A DNA stretch of 64,000 nt from a bacterium (GTDB taxonomy: Bacteria; Cyanobacteriota; Vampirovibrionia; Obscuribacterales; Obscuribacteraceae). Below, piece by piece: positions 23,786 through 32,287 of this stretch (position 1 is its first letter; each line of letters opens with the position of its first letter). Location of the stretch: positions 248,001-312,000 of the forward strand of contig WGMS01000001.1 of assembly GCA_016124935.1 (NCBI GenBank), given 5' to 3'. Both the position numbers and the translations under genes were made by a program. The notes beneath the pieces are model-generated. The model was given only the letters and a program-made list of their open reading frames with translations. It did no database searches and was not told where the DNA came from.

Positions 23786-24862
23786 ATGAGAAACCAAGAG
23801 ATAGACAGTCGAATTTTGGAAGCCTGGCGTGAGTTCAACCAGCTCTACCCTGATGAAGAATCTGCCCTTCTGGCTCTGTACAGATTGACAGCAAAGGGCA
23901 GTTCGTACAAAAACGATGACGGATTTATCTGTCCAGAATGCAAGAGCTTTGAAGTAGAACTGATCAAAAATAAAAGAGTTTTGAAATGTCAGCGATGCAA
24001 GAATGAAGTTTGGCTTACCGCTGGTACCTTCTTTACAAGAATCAGGAGAGCACTTCCCTGGCTCGCGGCAATCTGGTTCATTGATAGAGGGCTGACTATC
24101 AGCTCAATCTGTTTGCAACATCTAACGGGAGTAACCCAATCAACCGCGTGGATGATCATCAAAAAAATTTCGCTGGTAGTCGAAACCGAAATAAGTGAAA
24201 GTCCATGCTGCGCGCCAGTCCACAGTTTCGCGCCAGAGATTAGAAAACGGAGCATTCTAACTCCTGCCTGGCAAAGACCTGTAACAGAGCTGGATAATTC
24301 AGAACATGATGAAGAGAATCTTGTTGAAACACCTGATTTATCTAGGCGCCCTGGAATCGAACAATCTATACTTGAGAATTTAAGTCGAGATCCAATCCAA
24401 TTTGATAGATTATGTGAACTGGTCAAACGACCGGTGCCGGATATAGTGGCAGCGCTTACTTACCTTGAATTAGATGATCTGATCAAAAGTCATTCAGGAG
24501 ATCGTTATTCTCTCAAATCCACCGGTATTAAACCCAAGCCGAAATTCAGCTCCAACGAATCAACCAACGAATCGATTGATATCAATCAAAGACAACCGGG
24601 AGAAACAGATCGCCAGAACAGTCCGTTCCTCACCTTCGGTAAGGCTAATTTGATATCCTCGATTCTTGAATTCACAAACCACATATTTCACGGTATCAGC
24701 TGGAAATATCTACAGCTATACATTGCAATCTATTGGGTCGACCAGGACAAAAAACGATGGCAACCAGGCAGGCTGCTGAAAGCTTGCGGCTCCTCAGAAC
24801 ACATATCGTCTGCACAGGTGCGTGCCTACTGCAGCCAAGCTCCGGTAAAGTTGCCATTTTAG
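23786..24862 (+). CDS. Transposase-derived protein: IS1595-type zinc ribbon and C-terminus flanking a DprA-like winged helix
   Basis: The track begins at 23765, but the ATG at 23786 has GGGAGA at good spacing and is preferred. Numbering from 23765: residues 14-135 match the IS1595/ISXO2 transposase N-terminus, with 'LYPDEESALLALYRL', a zinc ribbon (C56-x2-C59, C75-x2-C78), 'LTAGTFFTRIRRALP' and a helix-turn-helix ending 'TAWMIIKKI'. The DDE-type catalytic core that should follow is missing. Instead a winged helix at about 198-252 ('FDRLCELVKRPVPDIVAALT') resembles the DprA C-terminal domain. Residues 305-345 ('FHGISWKYLQLYIA') resemble the transposase C-terminus. I infer a domesticated DNA-binding regulator. 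No terminal repeats were seen. Confidence 0.7.
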   Translation: MRNQEIDSRILEAWREFNQLYPDEESALLALYRLTAKGSSYKNDDGFICPECKSFEVELIKNKRVLKCQRCKNEVWLTAGTFFTRIRRALPWLAAIWFIDRGLTISSICLQHLTGVTQSTAWMIIKKISLVVETEISESPCCAPVHSFAPEIRKRSILTPAWQRPVTELDNSEHDEENLVETPDLSRRPGIEQSILENLSRDPIQFDRLCELVKRPVPDIVAALTYLELDDLIKSHSGDRYSLKSTGIKPKPKFSSNESTNESIDINQRQPGETDRQNSPFLTFGKANLISSILEFTNHIFHGISWKYLQLYIAIYWVDQDKKRWQPGRLLKACGSSEHISSAQVRAYCSQAPVKLPF

Positions 24863-24874
24863 CCTGCCGGGGAA

Positions 24875-25669
24875 TCAATTTACAGGCAATTCAATCAGTT
24901 TGCGAAAAGCCAAAAGATCCAGATCTTGCTCGACTGTCTTCTTTAGATTTCCCTGTCGTACCTTTGGAATACTGACCACAGGACTGAACGCCAGTTTGCC
25001 CAGATATGGCAATCCATATCTGGTACTGAGCATCAGCTCGAAATCATGGGCGTACAGACGCTCATCTAAAGCCCGCCCCATTAATTTATTGACCTCAACG
25101 GTGACAATAGAGGTCACTTCGATATCTCTAGCTTGAAGGTAGCTTATCGAAAATTCGATTTTCTCGAGGACGTCTATCGAGTGAGATGCCACCAAAACAA
25201 CCGGCAACTCCAGGTCCTTCAATAGATCGGTTACGGTCATCCATCTATGCGTATAGACTCTGCCTCCGGCATTAGAAGATGATGAGCCTCCTATAGCCGC
25301 CGACACATCTCGATCCTGTTCGAATCGAATTGGGGTGGCAGCGGTACAGGGAAGCTCGATAAAAGTAAAGACATCAGATCTGGTGCTTGTCAGAATCAGC
25401 TCTTTCCACTCAGCCTCGAGAACGATGGGTGGATATCTGAGAGTCAATAACGGGTAGTCCACAGCAGTCTTACCAACGATGCTAATAAAAGTCATCTCGG
25501 CTGTGTCTTTTTTGTGCGTGCCGACACCTAACGGTTTAATCACTCTAATCGGCAGATCATAATCTTGAAGGACCGCGCACAATCCGGTCATAACCATTGT
25601 CTTTCCGCATCCTGGTTCCGTTCCCACGAAAACCAGCCCCCTGGCACCATCCACTCTCAAAAGACACAT
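24875..25669 (-). CDS. BioD-like P-loop NTPase (dethiobiotin-synthetase fold)
   Basis: The ORF opens at a TTG (25717), but the ATG at 25669 places the first strand where BioD proteins begin and gives 264 residues. The P-loop 'VGTEPGCGKTMVMTGL' matches BioD, as does 'IRVIKPLGVGTHKKD', the substrate-binding Lys strand. The BioD 'EGAGG' motif is replaced by 'FIELPCTAATP', and the nucleotide-base region is not recognisable, so dethiobiotin synthesis is doubtful. It may be an ATPase of the wider SIMIBI class. No biotin genes are near. It lies downstream of ctpA and converges with the transposase-derived gene. Confidence 0.65.
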   Translation of the reverse strand: MCLLRVDGARGLVFVGTEPGCGKTMVMTGLCAVLQDYDLPIRVIKPLGVGTHKKDTAEMTFISIVGKTAVDYPLLTLRYPPIVLEAEWKELILTSTRSDVFTFIELPCTAATPIRFEQDRDVSAAIGGSSSSNAGGRVYTHRWMTVTDLLKDLELPVVLVASHSIDVLEKIEFSISYLQARDIEVTSIVTVEVNKLMGRALDERLYAHDFELMLSTRYGLPYLGKLAFSPVVSIPKVRQGNLKKTVEQDLDLLAFRKLIELPVN

Positions 25670-25726
25670 CCTGCAAAAAACAACTTCGGAATGAGAGCAT
25701 ACCACAAGTGATGGCAAATACCGATT

Positions 25727-27061
25727 CTATCTCAAGGCGATGGACCCCTTCTTGCTCGAGAGTTTTCCACGTAGCAACTCAACCGCTTTTTTCAGCTGCG
25801 CATCTCTCATATCGGACGGCTTTCTCTCGCTGCCGTTATCTTTATCGTCCAGCCACCAGGGGCCCTTGCCATCATCAAAGTCCTTGGAAGAGACCTTGAC
25901 CAGTACATCCGGCGAGATGCCTTTCTGATTGATATCAGTATCACTCGGAGTCAAATAGCGAGCGATAGTGATATTGACTCCGCTTCCATCATCGAGCCGG
26001 TTTATGCCCTGCACCAGACCCTTTCCAAAAGTCTTTTCACCCACCAAGATCGCCCTGTCATTATCCTTGAGTGCACCGCTGGTAATTTCAGATGCCGAGG
26101 CGCTACCTTTATTAATCAGCACTGCCATAGGCAACCGACAGATTGGCTCTCCCTTCACCCGTACCGAGGTCTTATAACCGTCCCTATCCACCGTCGACAC
26201 AATATAGCCCTTATCGAGAAAGAGATTCGATACCTTAATTGCCTGATTCAAGAGACCACCCGGATTATCGCGCAGATCGAGAATCATCGCCTTGGCACCA
26301 CCAAGCTTCTTCACCGCGTCAACCATCTCGGTATCGGTATTTCTCGAGATAAAGCTCGATAGCCGAATATATCCAACTTCAGGTTGAATCATCTCCACCG
26401 TTTGAACCGATCGCAAAGGAATGCGTCCCCTGGTTATGTTTATCGCCAGCTTTTTGCTACCTCGAACTATCGTCAATTTGACCTTGGAGTCCACCGGTCC
26501 TCTTATGAGCTTGGCTGCATCATCCACGGTGAAACCTTCGGTAGCCTTCCCATCGATCTTATTGATCAAGTCACCGGGCAACACTCCTGCGCGCGAGGCG
26601 GGCGTTCCGTCGATGGGCCGAATCACCATGATCTTCTTCTCTTTGTTGACACCAATTTGCACACCTATGCCACAGAGTTCTGCCTTGATCTGGGACTTCT
26701 CTTCGGTGAAAGCCTCACGATCCAGAAAACGAGTATACCGATCACCGAGACTGGCAAGCATCGTCTCCACCGCTTTGTGGGCATCCTCCATATTGGTCAG
26801 CTTACCGTCATACTTGTGCCTCCAGCGTTTCCAGTCCTGCCCGTTAAAGGTATCGTCAAAGAAATCCTCTTCTATTAGCATCCAGACGTTGTCATAAATA
26901 TCTTCCGGATTAGAGCTTTTACCAAGGATAAGTCGCGAGACGATCTTGGTTTTGTCCGGCGAGTTAGCCGCTAGATAAACATCCTCGACTGAGACGACGG
27001 AGGAGCCACCAAGTCCAAGACAGATGAACAAAGCCAAGCTGCATAGAAGTTTCCAGTACAT
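25727..27061 (-). CDS. ctpA: Carboxyl-terminal processing protease (S41)
   Basis: A 444-residue secreted serine protease. After an N-terminal hydrophobic signal come the substrate-gating region 'LGDRYTRFLDREAF', a PDZ domain at about 130-215 ('GVLPGDLINKIDG') and the S41 core: 'GYIRLSSF', 'ILDLRDNPGGLL', catalytic Ser in 'NKGSASASEI' and Lys in 'TFGKGLVQ'. CtpA enzymes cut C-termini of envelope proteins; in cyanobacteria one matures photosystem II D1, but in a non-phototroph the role is envelope quality control. The BioD-like gene lies just downstream on the same strand. It is divergent from mtnP. Confidence 0.95.
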   Translation of the reverse strand: MYWKLLCSLALFICLGLGGSSVVSVEDVYLAANSPDKTKIVSRLILGKSSNPEDIYDNVWMLIEEDFFDDTFNGQDWKRWRHKYDGKLTNMEDAHKAVETMLASLGDRYTRFLDREAFTEEKSQIKAELCGIGVQIGVNKEKKIMVIRPIDGTPASRAGVLPGDLINKIDGKATEGFTVDDAAKLIRGPVDSKVKLTIVRGSKKLAINITRGRIPLRSVQTVEMIQPEVGYIRLSSFISRNTDTEMVDAVKKLGGAKAMILDLRDNPGGLLNQAIKVSNLFLDKGYIVSTVDRDGYKTSVRVKGEPICRLPMAVLINKGSASASEITSGALKDNDRAILVGEKTFGKGLVQGINRLDDGSGVNITIARYLTPSDTDINQKGISPDVLVKVSSKDFDDGKGPWWLDDKDNGSERKPSDMRDAQLKKAVELLRGKLSSKKGSIALR

Positions 27062-27178
27062 TTCCGGTTTTACCTATTGAGAGTTCCCGGCTGATAGAGC
27101 TCGACCTACTAATAAGGATTCTGATCAAGGGCCATACTGTACTTTGAGCTTTCAGCCACACCCTGTTGCAAGACTGAA

Positions 27179-27205
27179 ATCAAGCAAAATCAAGGTTACA
27201 TCAAG
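27179..27205 (+). promoter_or_regulatory. Three phased ATCAAG direct repeats
   Basis: ATCAAG occurs at 27179, 27189 and 27200, about one helical turn apart, with another copy at 27124. The array ends 15 bases before a TTGACA. Helical phasing of direct repeats is typical of binding sites for OmpR/PhoB-type regulators; the regulator is not identifiable. Confidence 0.35.
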
Positions 27206-27244
27206 TTTATACCCGCCTCTTGACAATTTTATTCACCGACAACT

Positions 27245-27356
27245 CCCATTTGATGGGGGTTTCCCCGGATATGCCCACCGCGATCACTCCAAGATTTCCA
27301 GATTGCCGCCCGAAAAGTCATGATTCACAAAGATTTCTCTTTGCGCCCACTAGTGG
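27245..27356 (+). promoter_or_regulatory. Possible structured 5' leader of mtnP
   Basis: Several short hairpins follow one another: CCCAT-TTG-ATGGG (27245-27257), overlapping GGGG-TTT-CCCC (27256-27266) so that the two exclude each other, then CAAAGA-TTTC-TCTTTG (27328-27343) and CCACTAGTGG (27347-27356). Together they could form a regulatory leader. No known riboswitch class is recognised, and covariation has not been tested. Confidence 0.3.
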
Positions 27357-27430
27357 AAGAGCTCCAGGTGTTACCATGGGACCTCTCAAACGACTTACTA
27401 AGAACTACCTTTTTATAAATCGCGAGGTTC

Positions 27431-28249
27431 ATGGCAGTGACTGATTCCCCCAGTGCCCCCCGGGTTGAGATCGGTATTTTCGGAGGCTCCGGCTTCTACA
27501 AATTGCTCGACAGTTATGAAGAGATTGTTGTCGAGACTCCCTACGGCGCTCCCAGCGACAAAGTCGCCGTGGGCACCCTCGAAGGCAAAAAAGTCGCGTT
27601 TATGCCCCGTCATGGTGCCGACCATTCCCTGCCACCCCACATGATCAATTATCGCGCCAATATCTGGGCTATGAAATCCCTGGGTGTCTCCCGTCTAATT
27701 GCCCCCTGCGCCGCCGGCAGCCTGCAGAAGGACGTCGCCCCCGGCGAATTCGTAATCTGCGACCAGTTCGTCGACAGGACCTCCGGCAGAAGAGACACTT
27801 TTTATGACGGTCCCCGCACCACCCATGTCTCTTCAGCCGATCCCTATTGCCCCGAATTGCGAAATCTTGCCTACAAAGCCGGCAAGGATGCCGGTATCAC
27901 CATGCATGACCACGGTACGGTCGTGGTCATTCAAGGTCCGCGTTTCTCTTCTAAAGCCGAATCAGCCTGGTTTTCTTCCATGGGTTGGGAAGTAATCAAT
28001 ATGACCCAATATCCCGAAGTGCACCTTGCCAAGGAGCTAGAACTCTGTGTGGTCAACATCTCCTTGATCACCGATTATGACAGCGGCGTCCAGACAGGTT
28101 CAGATCCCGTCTCCCACGCCGAAGTCGTAGAAGTCTTCACAAAGAACAACGAGAAACTCCAGACCCTCCTCGCCAATCTGGTCAAAGCTATTCCTTCAAG
28201 GAGCGGCAAGTGCACCTGTGGTGATACATTGAAAGGGGCCAGAATTTAA
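27431..28249 (+). CDS. mtnP: S-methyl-5'-thioadenosine phosphorylase
   Basis: A 272-residue purine-nucleoside-phosphorylase-family enzyme that splits methylthioadenosine with phosphate, releasing adenine and methylthioribose-1-phosphate in the methionine salvage route. Family motifs are 'GIFGGSGFYKLLD', 'TPYGAPSDKV', 'PRHGADHSLPPHMINYRAN', 'APCAAGSLQKDV', 'DQFVDRTSGR' and 'VINMTQYPEVHLAKELELC'; the Met-Thr-x-x-Pro-Glu stretch binds the substrate. GAGG lies just before the ATG. No other salvage genes are adjacent; hpt and guaD at 32-34 kb would handle other purine bases. Confidence 0.95.
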   Translation: MAVTDSPSAPRVEIGIFGGSGFYKLLDSYEEIVVETPYGAPSDKVAVGTLEGKKVAFMPRHGADHSLPPHMINYRANIWAMKSLGVSRLIAPCAAGSLQKDVAPGEFVICDQFVDRTSGRRDTFYDGPRTTHVSSADPYCPELRNLAYKAGKDAGITMHDHGTVVVIQGPRFSSKAESAWFSSMGWEVINMTQYPEVHLAKELELCVVNISLITDYDSGVQTGSDPVSHAEVVEVFTKNNEKLQTLLANLVKAIPSRSGKCTCGDTLKGARI

Positions 28250-28319
28250 CCGGTTATTCGAACAGACCAGGTAATCTGCCGCTAAAATAAAATCTACTCC
28301 CGAGCGGATATGACTTTAT

Positions 28320-28511
28320 ATGGTCCTGATCAATCTAAACCACATGGTTGCAACTCTGGCGGTCTGTCTCGCCCTGAGTTCCTATCTGGTTCTGAAACGC
28401 TACGGATTTCCGGAGAAGATAGCAATCGGGTCAGGTATACTCTGCATACTCCTGGTGGCGATGTTCTGGACCAGTGTCCTTCTAGGAACCGGCGATGACG
28501 ACGACGACTGA
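28320..28511 (+). CDS. Small two-helix membrane protein with acidic tail
   Basis: A 63-residue ORF with two hydrophobic segments (about 9-25 and 36-55) joined by a basic turn ('LKRYGFPEK') and ending in five Asp residues. An internal ATG at 28344 is an alternative start. The overlapping ORF at 28310 in another frame is a shadow. It lies 18 bases before the M16 protease gene and could be co-transcribed with it. Function is unknown. Confidence 0.6.
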   Translation: MVLINLNHMVATLAVCLALSSYLVLKRYGFPEKIAIGSGILCILLVAMFWTSVLLGTGDDDDD

Positions 28512-28529
28512 TTAACAAAAGGTATAAGA

Positions 28530-29951
28530 ATGATTCAAAAGACGAGTTCGAAAAAGCTGATCGCACTATCCCTGGCGGTTCTGACCAGTGGCGCGACCGG
28601 TCTTATCAACCCGGCATCGGCTGAGACGACGAATCAATTAGCCGACCTCCAGATCAAAAAACCTCTGATTCCGATAACCCGAGACTTCAAACTCGACAAC
28701 GGCATGCGGGTAATAGTCTCTGAGGACCATTCCACTCCGGTAGCATCCATGGTTATCATCTATGATGTAGGCGCCCGGGACGAGATCAAAGGCAAATCCG
28801 GCTTTGCCCATCTCTTCGAGCATATGATGTTCGAAGGCTCCGAGAACGTTCCCAAAGGCGAATTTTTCAAGTATATCCAGTCGGCGGGCGGCAGTCTCAA
28901 CGCCTCTACCCATGAGGGTTACACCGACTATTACGTGAAAGTGCCGAGCAACCAGCTCGAACTCGCCTTCTGGCTCGAGTCGGATCGCATGCGCTCTTTG
29001 AAAGTAACCGAAGAAAATTTCAAGAACCAGCTCGATACGGTCAAAGAAGAAAAACGGCTGCGCATCGACAACAAGCCCTATGTGCCTGCGGAGCTCGAGA
29101 TGGAAGAGCTGGTCTTCGACAACTGGAGCAACGCCCATCCGGTGATAGGTTATTTCGAAGATCTAGAGTCTTCCACAGTCCAAGATGTGAAGAGGTTCTT
29201 CGATACTTATTATGTCCCCAACAATGCGGTCATGGCCGTGGTGGGCGACGTAGACTCCGACAAAGTAGAAGCGCTCGCTCGCAAGTATTTCGGCACCATT
29301 GCCCGGGGCGCGGAACCACCTCGCCCCGATACGAAAGAACCGGTTCAGAAATCGCCCAAATTACTGCGGGTCAAAGACAGTCACGCCAAACTCCCTGCAT
29401 TCTGGCTGGCCTGGAAAGCGCCTGCCCGAAGGGAGAAAGCTTCCTATGTGCTCAACCTCCTCCAGGGTGTACTGGCTATGGGACCGTCTTCTCGTCTCTA
29501 TCAGCGCCTGGTGAAAAAAGACCAGGTCGCCCTTACGGTGAGCTGCAGCTATGAAGAGCGTCGCGGTCCTTCGAACATCAACTTCTTCGTAATCACCAAA
29601 CCTGGCAATGATCCGGAGAAAGTAAAATCGATCCTGCTCGAAGAGATCAAGAAAGTCAAAGAGAGCCCTGTCTCTGAAGAAGAGCTGCAAAAGGCTAAGA
29701 ACCACATCCTCAAATTGCTCTTCTCCTCGGACAGCTACTACTCGCTGCAGGGCAGCCTCGGCAAAGCCGAAAACATCGCCCAGAATGCATCTTTCTTCGG
29801 CAAGCCGGATCTGGTCAACGAAGACATAGATACTTATTTAAGTCTATCGGCAGAGGATCTGCAAAAAGTTGCAAATGAGGTATTCACCGACAGTGGTGTT
29901 ACTACGGTGGACGTGATCCCGGCTGATGAGCCGCTGGTCAAAGAGAAGTAG
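28530..29951 (+). CDS. Periplasmic M16 zinc metalloprotease (active subunit)
   Basis: A 473-residue inverzincin with a signal peptide ('LIALSLAVLTSGATGL'). The zinc site HxxEH is intact in 'FAHLFEHMMFEGSENVPKG', with a downstream acidic region ('KEEKRLRIDNKP') for the third ligand. The C-terminal M16 domain follows from about 225. It degrades or processes peptides in the periplasm. The next gene encodes a paralogue without the zinc motif; such active/inactive pairs form heterodimers, as in mitochondrial processing peptidase and bacterial M16B pairs. Confidence 0.92.
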   Translation: MIQKTSSKKLIALSLAVLTSGATGLINPASAETTNQLADLQIKKPLIPITRDFKLDNGMRVIVSEDHSTPVASMVIIYDVGARDEIKGKSGFAHLFEHMMFEGSENVPKGEFFKYIQSAGGSLNASTHEGYTDYYVKVPSNQLELAFWLESDRMRSLKVTEENFKNQLDTVKEEKRLRIDNKPYVPAELEMEELVFDNWSNAHPVIGYFEDLESSTVQDVKRFFDTYYVPNNAVMAVVGDVDSDKVEALARKYFGTIARGAEPPRPDTKEPVQKSPKLLRVKDSHAKLPAFWLAWKAPARREKASYVLNLLQGVLAMGPSSRLYQRLVKKDQVALTVSCSYEERRGPSNINFFVITKPGNDPEKVKSILLEEIKKVKESPVSEEELQKAKNHILKLLFSSDSYYSLQGSLGKAENIAQNASFFGKPDLVNEDIDTYLSLSAEDLQKVANEVFTDSGVTTVDVIPADEPLVKEK

Positions 29952-30009
29952 AGAAATTATTACCCGCGCAAACGAGACTAGAGCTTATAGAGAAGTGAGA
30001 GATTCCTTG

Positions 30010-31659
30010 ATGAAAAGAAACACTAAATATGACACCAGGATAGACGCCGAAAGAGCATCGAAATCATTGAGAACCGGACTGGTCGCTGCGTCTCTGTTAT
30101 TGTCCACCGGCTTGACGACAATTTCGCCATGCTGCGCCGCCGGACAAAAGACCGAACAGAAGAAAGAGCAGAAGCAAGAACAAAAAAAAGAACCGTCCAG
30201 AACAAGCACCACCGGGCCCACCGCAAATACAGCTCCGAGACCGGAACCCTGGAGAAGAACCGCTCCGGAAGCGACAGAACCAAGACCCTTCAAGCTCCCG
30301 ACAGTTGAAACCTATAAGCTGGAGAACGGACTCAAGGTGCAGCTGGTGGAAGACCACCGGGTACCTTATGTCACTGTCTTTCTAGGGTTCAAAGCGGGCA
30401 AGCTTCTGGACGACAACCAGAGCCTGGGTGTGGCCCAACTCACCGCCGACATGCTCACCGAGGGCACCGGCGCAAGATCCAGTAAAGAGATTGCCGACCA
30501 GATAGACTATATCGGCGGCAGTCTCGGCGCCCATACCGGTTACGACTTCACTCTCCTGAACGGCTCCGCCCTCTCCAACAGCACTCCGAAACTGTTCGAA
30601 CTTCTCTCCGATGTGCTCCTCAACCCCTCCTTTCCAGAAGACGAGATCAAGCTGAAAAAAGCGAACTGGCTGCAAGCCCTTGTGATGAAGCGCTCCCAGC
30701 CTTCATTCCTTCTCGAAGAGAGATTTAGAAAAGTGATTTTTGGAGGTCACCCCTACGGCATAGTGGCTCCGCATCCCGATATGGTCTCGTCCATAACCCA
30801 GAAAGACCTGGTGGAATTCCATAAACAGCACTACATACCCAACGACGCAATCTTACTGGTCCTCGGTGATTTCGATAAGAGCAAGATGAAAGAGCTTGTT
30901 TCGAGTTCTCTGGGAGACTGGAAAGCCGGCGAACGCAAAGAGGCTGTTTTGCCGCATGTTCCTTCCCACAAGGGTCGCAAAATCTACCTGGTCGACAGAC
31001 CCGGATCAGTGCAATCTTCACTGAAACTCGGCAACCTCGGAATCAAGAAGACAGATCCGGACTATTTCAAGATCCTGGTAATGAACGAAGTTCTGGGCGG
31101 AGCGGCCCACTCCAGGCTCTTCGCCAACATCCGGGAGAACAAAGGCTATACCTATGGTGCCTACAGCGCCAGCGCCACCAGGGTCCATCCCGATGTTTTC
31201 TACGCCTCGGCCGACGTCAGAACCGATGTTACCGCGGCTTCTCTGCAAGAGTTTCTCTATGAACTCGAGAAGATAAGGAATTTGAAACCGAAAGCAGACG
31301 AGCTCACCACCGCCAAAAACTATCTGACTGGAACCTTCCAGCTAGGTATAGAGACCCAGGCAGGTCTTGCCCAGAGACTCCTTGAAGTCTCTCTTTACGA
31401 ATTACCGGAAGACTATCTGGAAACCTACACGAAGAAAGTGATGGCGGTCACCCCGGAAGATGTGAGAGTGGCTGCGCGACGCATTATCCAAGCGAAAGAC
31501 CTGGTAATTACCGTAGTCGGAGACGCAGAAAAGATCCGACCGGATCTGGAGCTGTTCGCTCCTGTCGAAGTCTACAGTGCCGAAGGCGAGGTTGTCACCC
31601 GGGCCGAGACCAGCGGCGCCGGTGATAAAGGCTCCGGGTCAGATGATCCTGATTCCTGA
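30010..31659 (+). CDS. Periplasmic M16-family protein without zinc site (partner subunit)
   Basis: The track starts at 29926 inside the upstream gene, but the ATG at 30010 begins a proper signal peptide (cleavage near 'CCAAG') and gives 549 residues. A low-complexity Lys/Glu/Gln/Pro linker (about 40-90) precedes the M16 fold. Where HxxEH is expected the sequence reads 'GVAQLTADMLTEG', so zinc is not bound. The C-terminal substrate-binding Arg/Tyr pair is kept in 'NIRENKGYTYGAYS'. It is the regulatory or substrate-binding half of a heterodimer with the preceding protease. Confidence 0.9.
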   Translation: MKRNTKYDTRIDAERASKSLRTGLVAASLLLSTGLTTISPCCAAGQKTEQKKEQKQEQKKEPSRTSTTGPTANTAPRPEPWRRTAPEATEPRPFKLPTVETYKLENGLKVQLVEDHRVPYVTVFLGFKAGKLLDDNQSLGVAQLTADMLTEGTGARSSKEIADQIDYIGGSLGAHTGYDFTLLNGSALSNSTPKLFELLSDVLLNPSFPEDEIKLKKANWLQALVMKRSQPSFLLEERFRKVIFGGHPYGIVAPHPDMVSSITQKDLVEFHKQHYIPNDAILLVLGDFDKSKMKELVSSSLGDWKAGERKEAVLPHVPSHKGRKIYLVDRPGSVQSSLKLGNLGIKKTDPDYFKILVMNEVLGGAAHSRLFANIRENKGYTYGAYSASATRVHPDVFYASADVRTDVTAASLQEFLYELEKIRNLKPKADELTTAKNYLTGTFQLGIETQAGLAQRLLEVSLYELPEDYLETYTKKVMAVTPEDVRVAARRIIQAKDLVITVVGDAEKIRPDLELFAPVEVYSAEGEVVTRAETSGAGDKGSGSDDPDS

Positions 31660-31727
31660 TTCCTGAATTCATCTTGCTTAGCCGGGCACCAAATCGAGTG
31701 CCTCTCCCGCGAACCGATACAGAAACA

Positions 31728-32198
31728 CTACTCGTCAGCTGAATCGCCGGCGCCTATCTTTTTGGGGTTGGTGATCCGATATTCATAGGTAGAGGTAAGC
31801 TTGATCCGCCCCGGGGTCTCAAGATTGGTGTTCAAAATCAGAAAGGGCAACGGGATACGGACCTCCGTATCGGTGCGGATTGTAAGCACCCTGACATCAC
31901 TGGCGACCTCATCGCTGTAGTATTTGTACTGGGGACGACCGATGAAGAATCCCCCCATTCCGCAACTATCCATTCCGCCCAGCGCAGCTGTCTGTACCTC
32001 TTGCTTATCTTTGCCGTCTAGGGCTTCTTTGGCCGCCAGCATAATCGAGTCCTTGCAGACCCTGTCGTTGTAGATCTTTGCAATGACGATCACATAGATG
32101 TTTGCCGAAAGAAGTCCAAGAACAATGAGCAGGACTACGGCGAGGCCGATCTCGACAATGCTGTGTCCCCTGGCTGATCGTTTACGAATTGGCACCAA
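31728..32198 (-). CDS. TadE-like pseudopilin
   Basis: A 156-residue protein with the TadE/TadG-type N-terminus: a short basic leader ('RKRSARGHSIVEIG') running directly into one long hydrophobic helix (about 12-40), with Glu at the pilin-like position. The rest is periplasmic and contains two cysteines that could pair. It starts at TTG 32198 or the adjacent GTG. TadE proteins are minor components of Tad/Flp pili or related secretion machines; no other tad genes are in the window. Confidence 0.65.
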   Translation of the reverse strand: MVPIRKRSARGHSIVEIGLAVVLLIVLGLLSANIYVIVIAKIYNDRVCKDSIMLAAKEALDGKDKQEVQTAALGGMDSCGMGGFFIGRPQYKYYSDEVASDVRVLTIRTDTEVRIPLPFLILNTNLETPGRIKLTSTYEYRITNPKKIGAGDSADE

Positions 32199-32287
32199 CT
32201 TTTAAACACCTGAACCAAAATTGAAACCTAGATATCCTAGATTAGTTTACCCTTTTACAAAGTAAATATAGCGGCTTTTTAAGAACC

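Larger units (their letters stand above)
27062..27430. other. Divergent ctpA-mtnP intergenic region
   Basis: This 369-base gap has no convincing gene; the listed ORF at 27220-27444 runs into mtnP in another frame and looks spurious. It holds three phased ATCAAG repeats, a TTGACA at 27220-27225 without a clear -10, and a run of potential hairpins before mtnP, annotated separately. Confidence 0.6.

Noticed and set aside
23765-24862. Calling the transposase-derived gene an active IS1595 element
   Set aside because: The catalytic core is missing and no terminal inverted repeats or target duplication are visible around the gene.
27220-27444. 74-aa ORF before mtnP
   Set aside because: It overlaps the mtnP start in another frame, has no domain or ribosome-binding site, and covers the hairpin-rich leader.
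31685-31702. Hairpin GGCAC-8-GTGCC between the M16 pair and the TadE-like gene
   Set aside because: Only five base pairs, a long loop and no T-tract on either side, so not supportable as a terminator.
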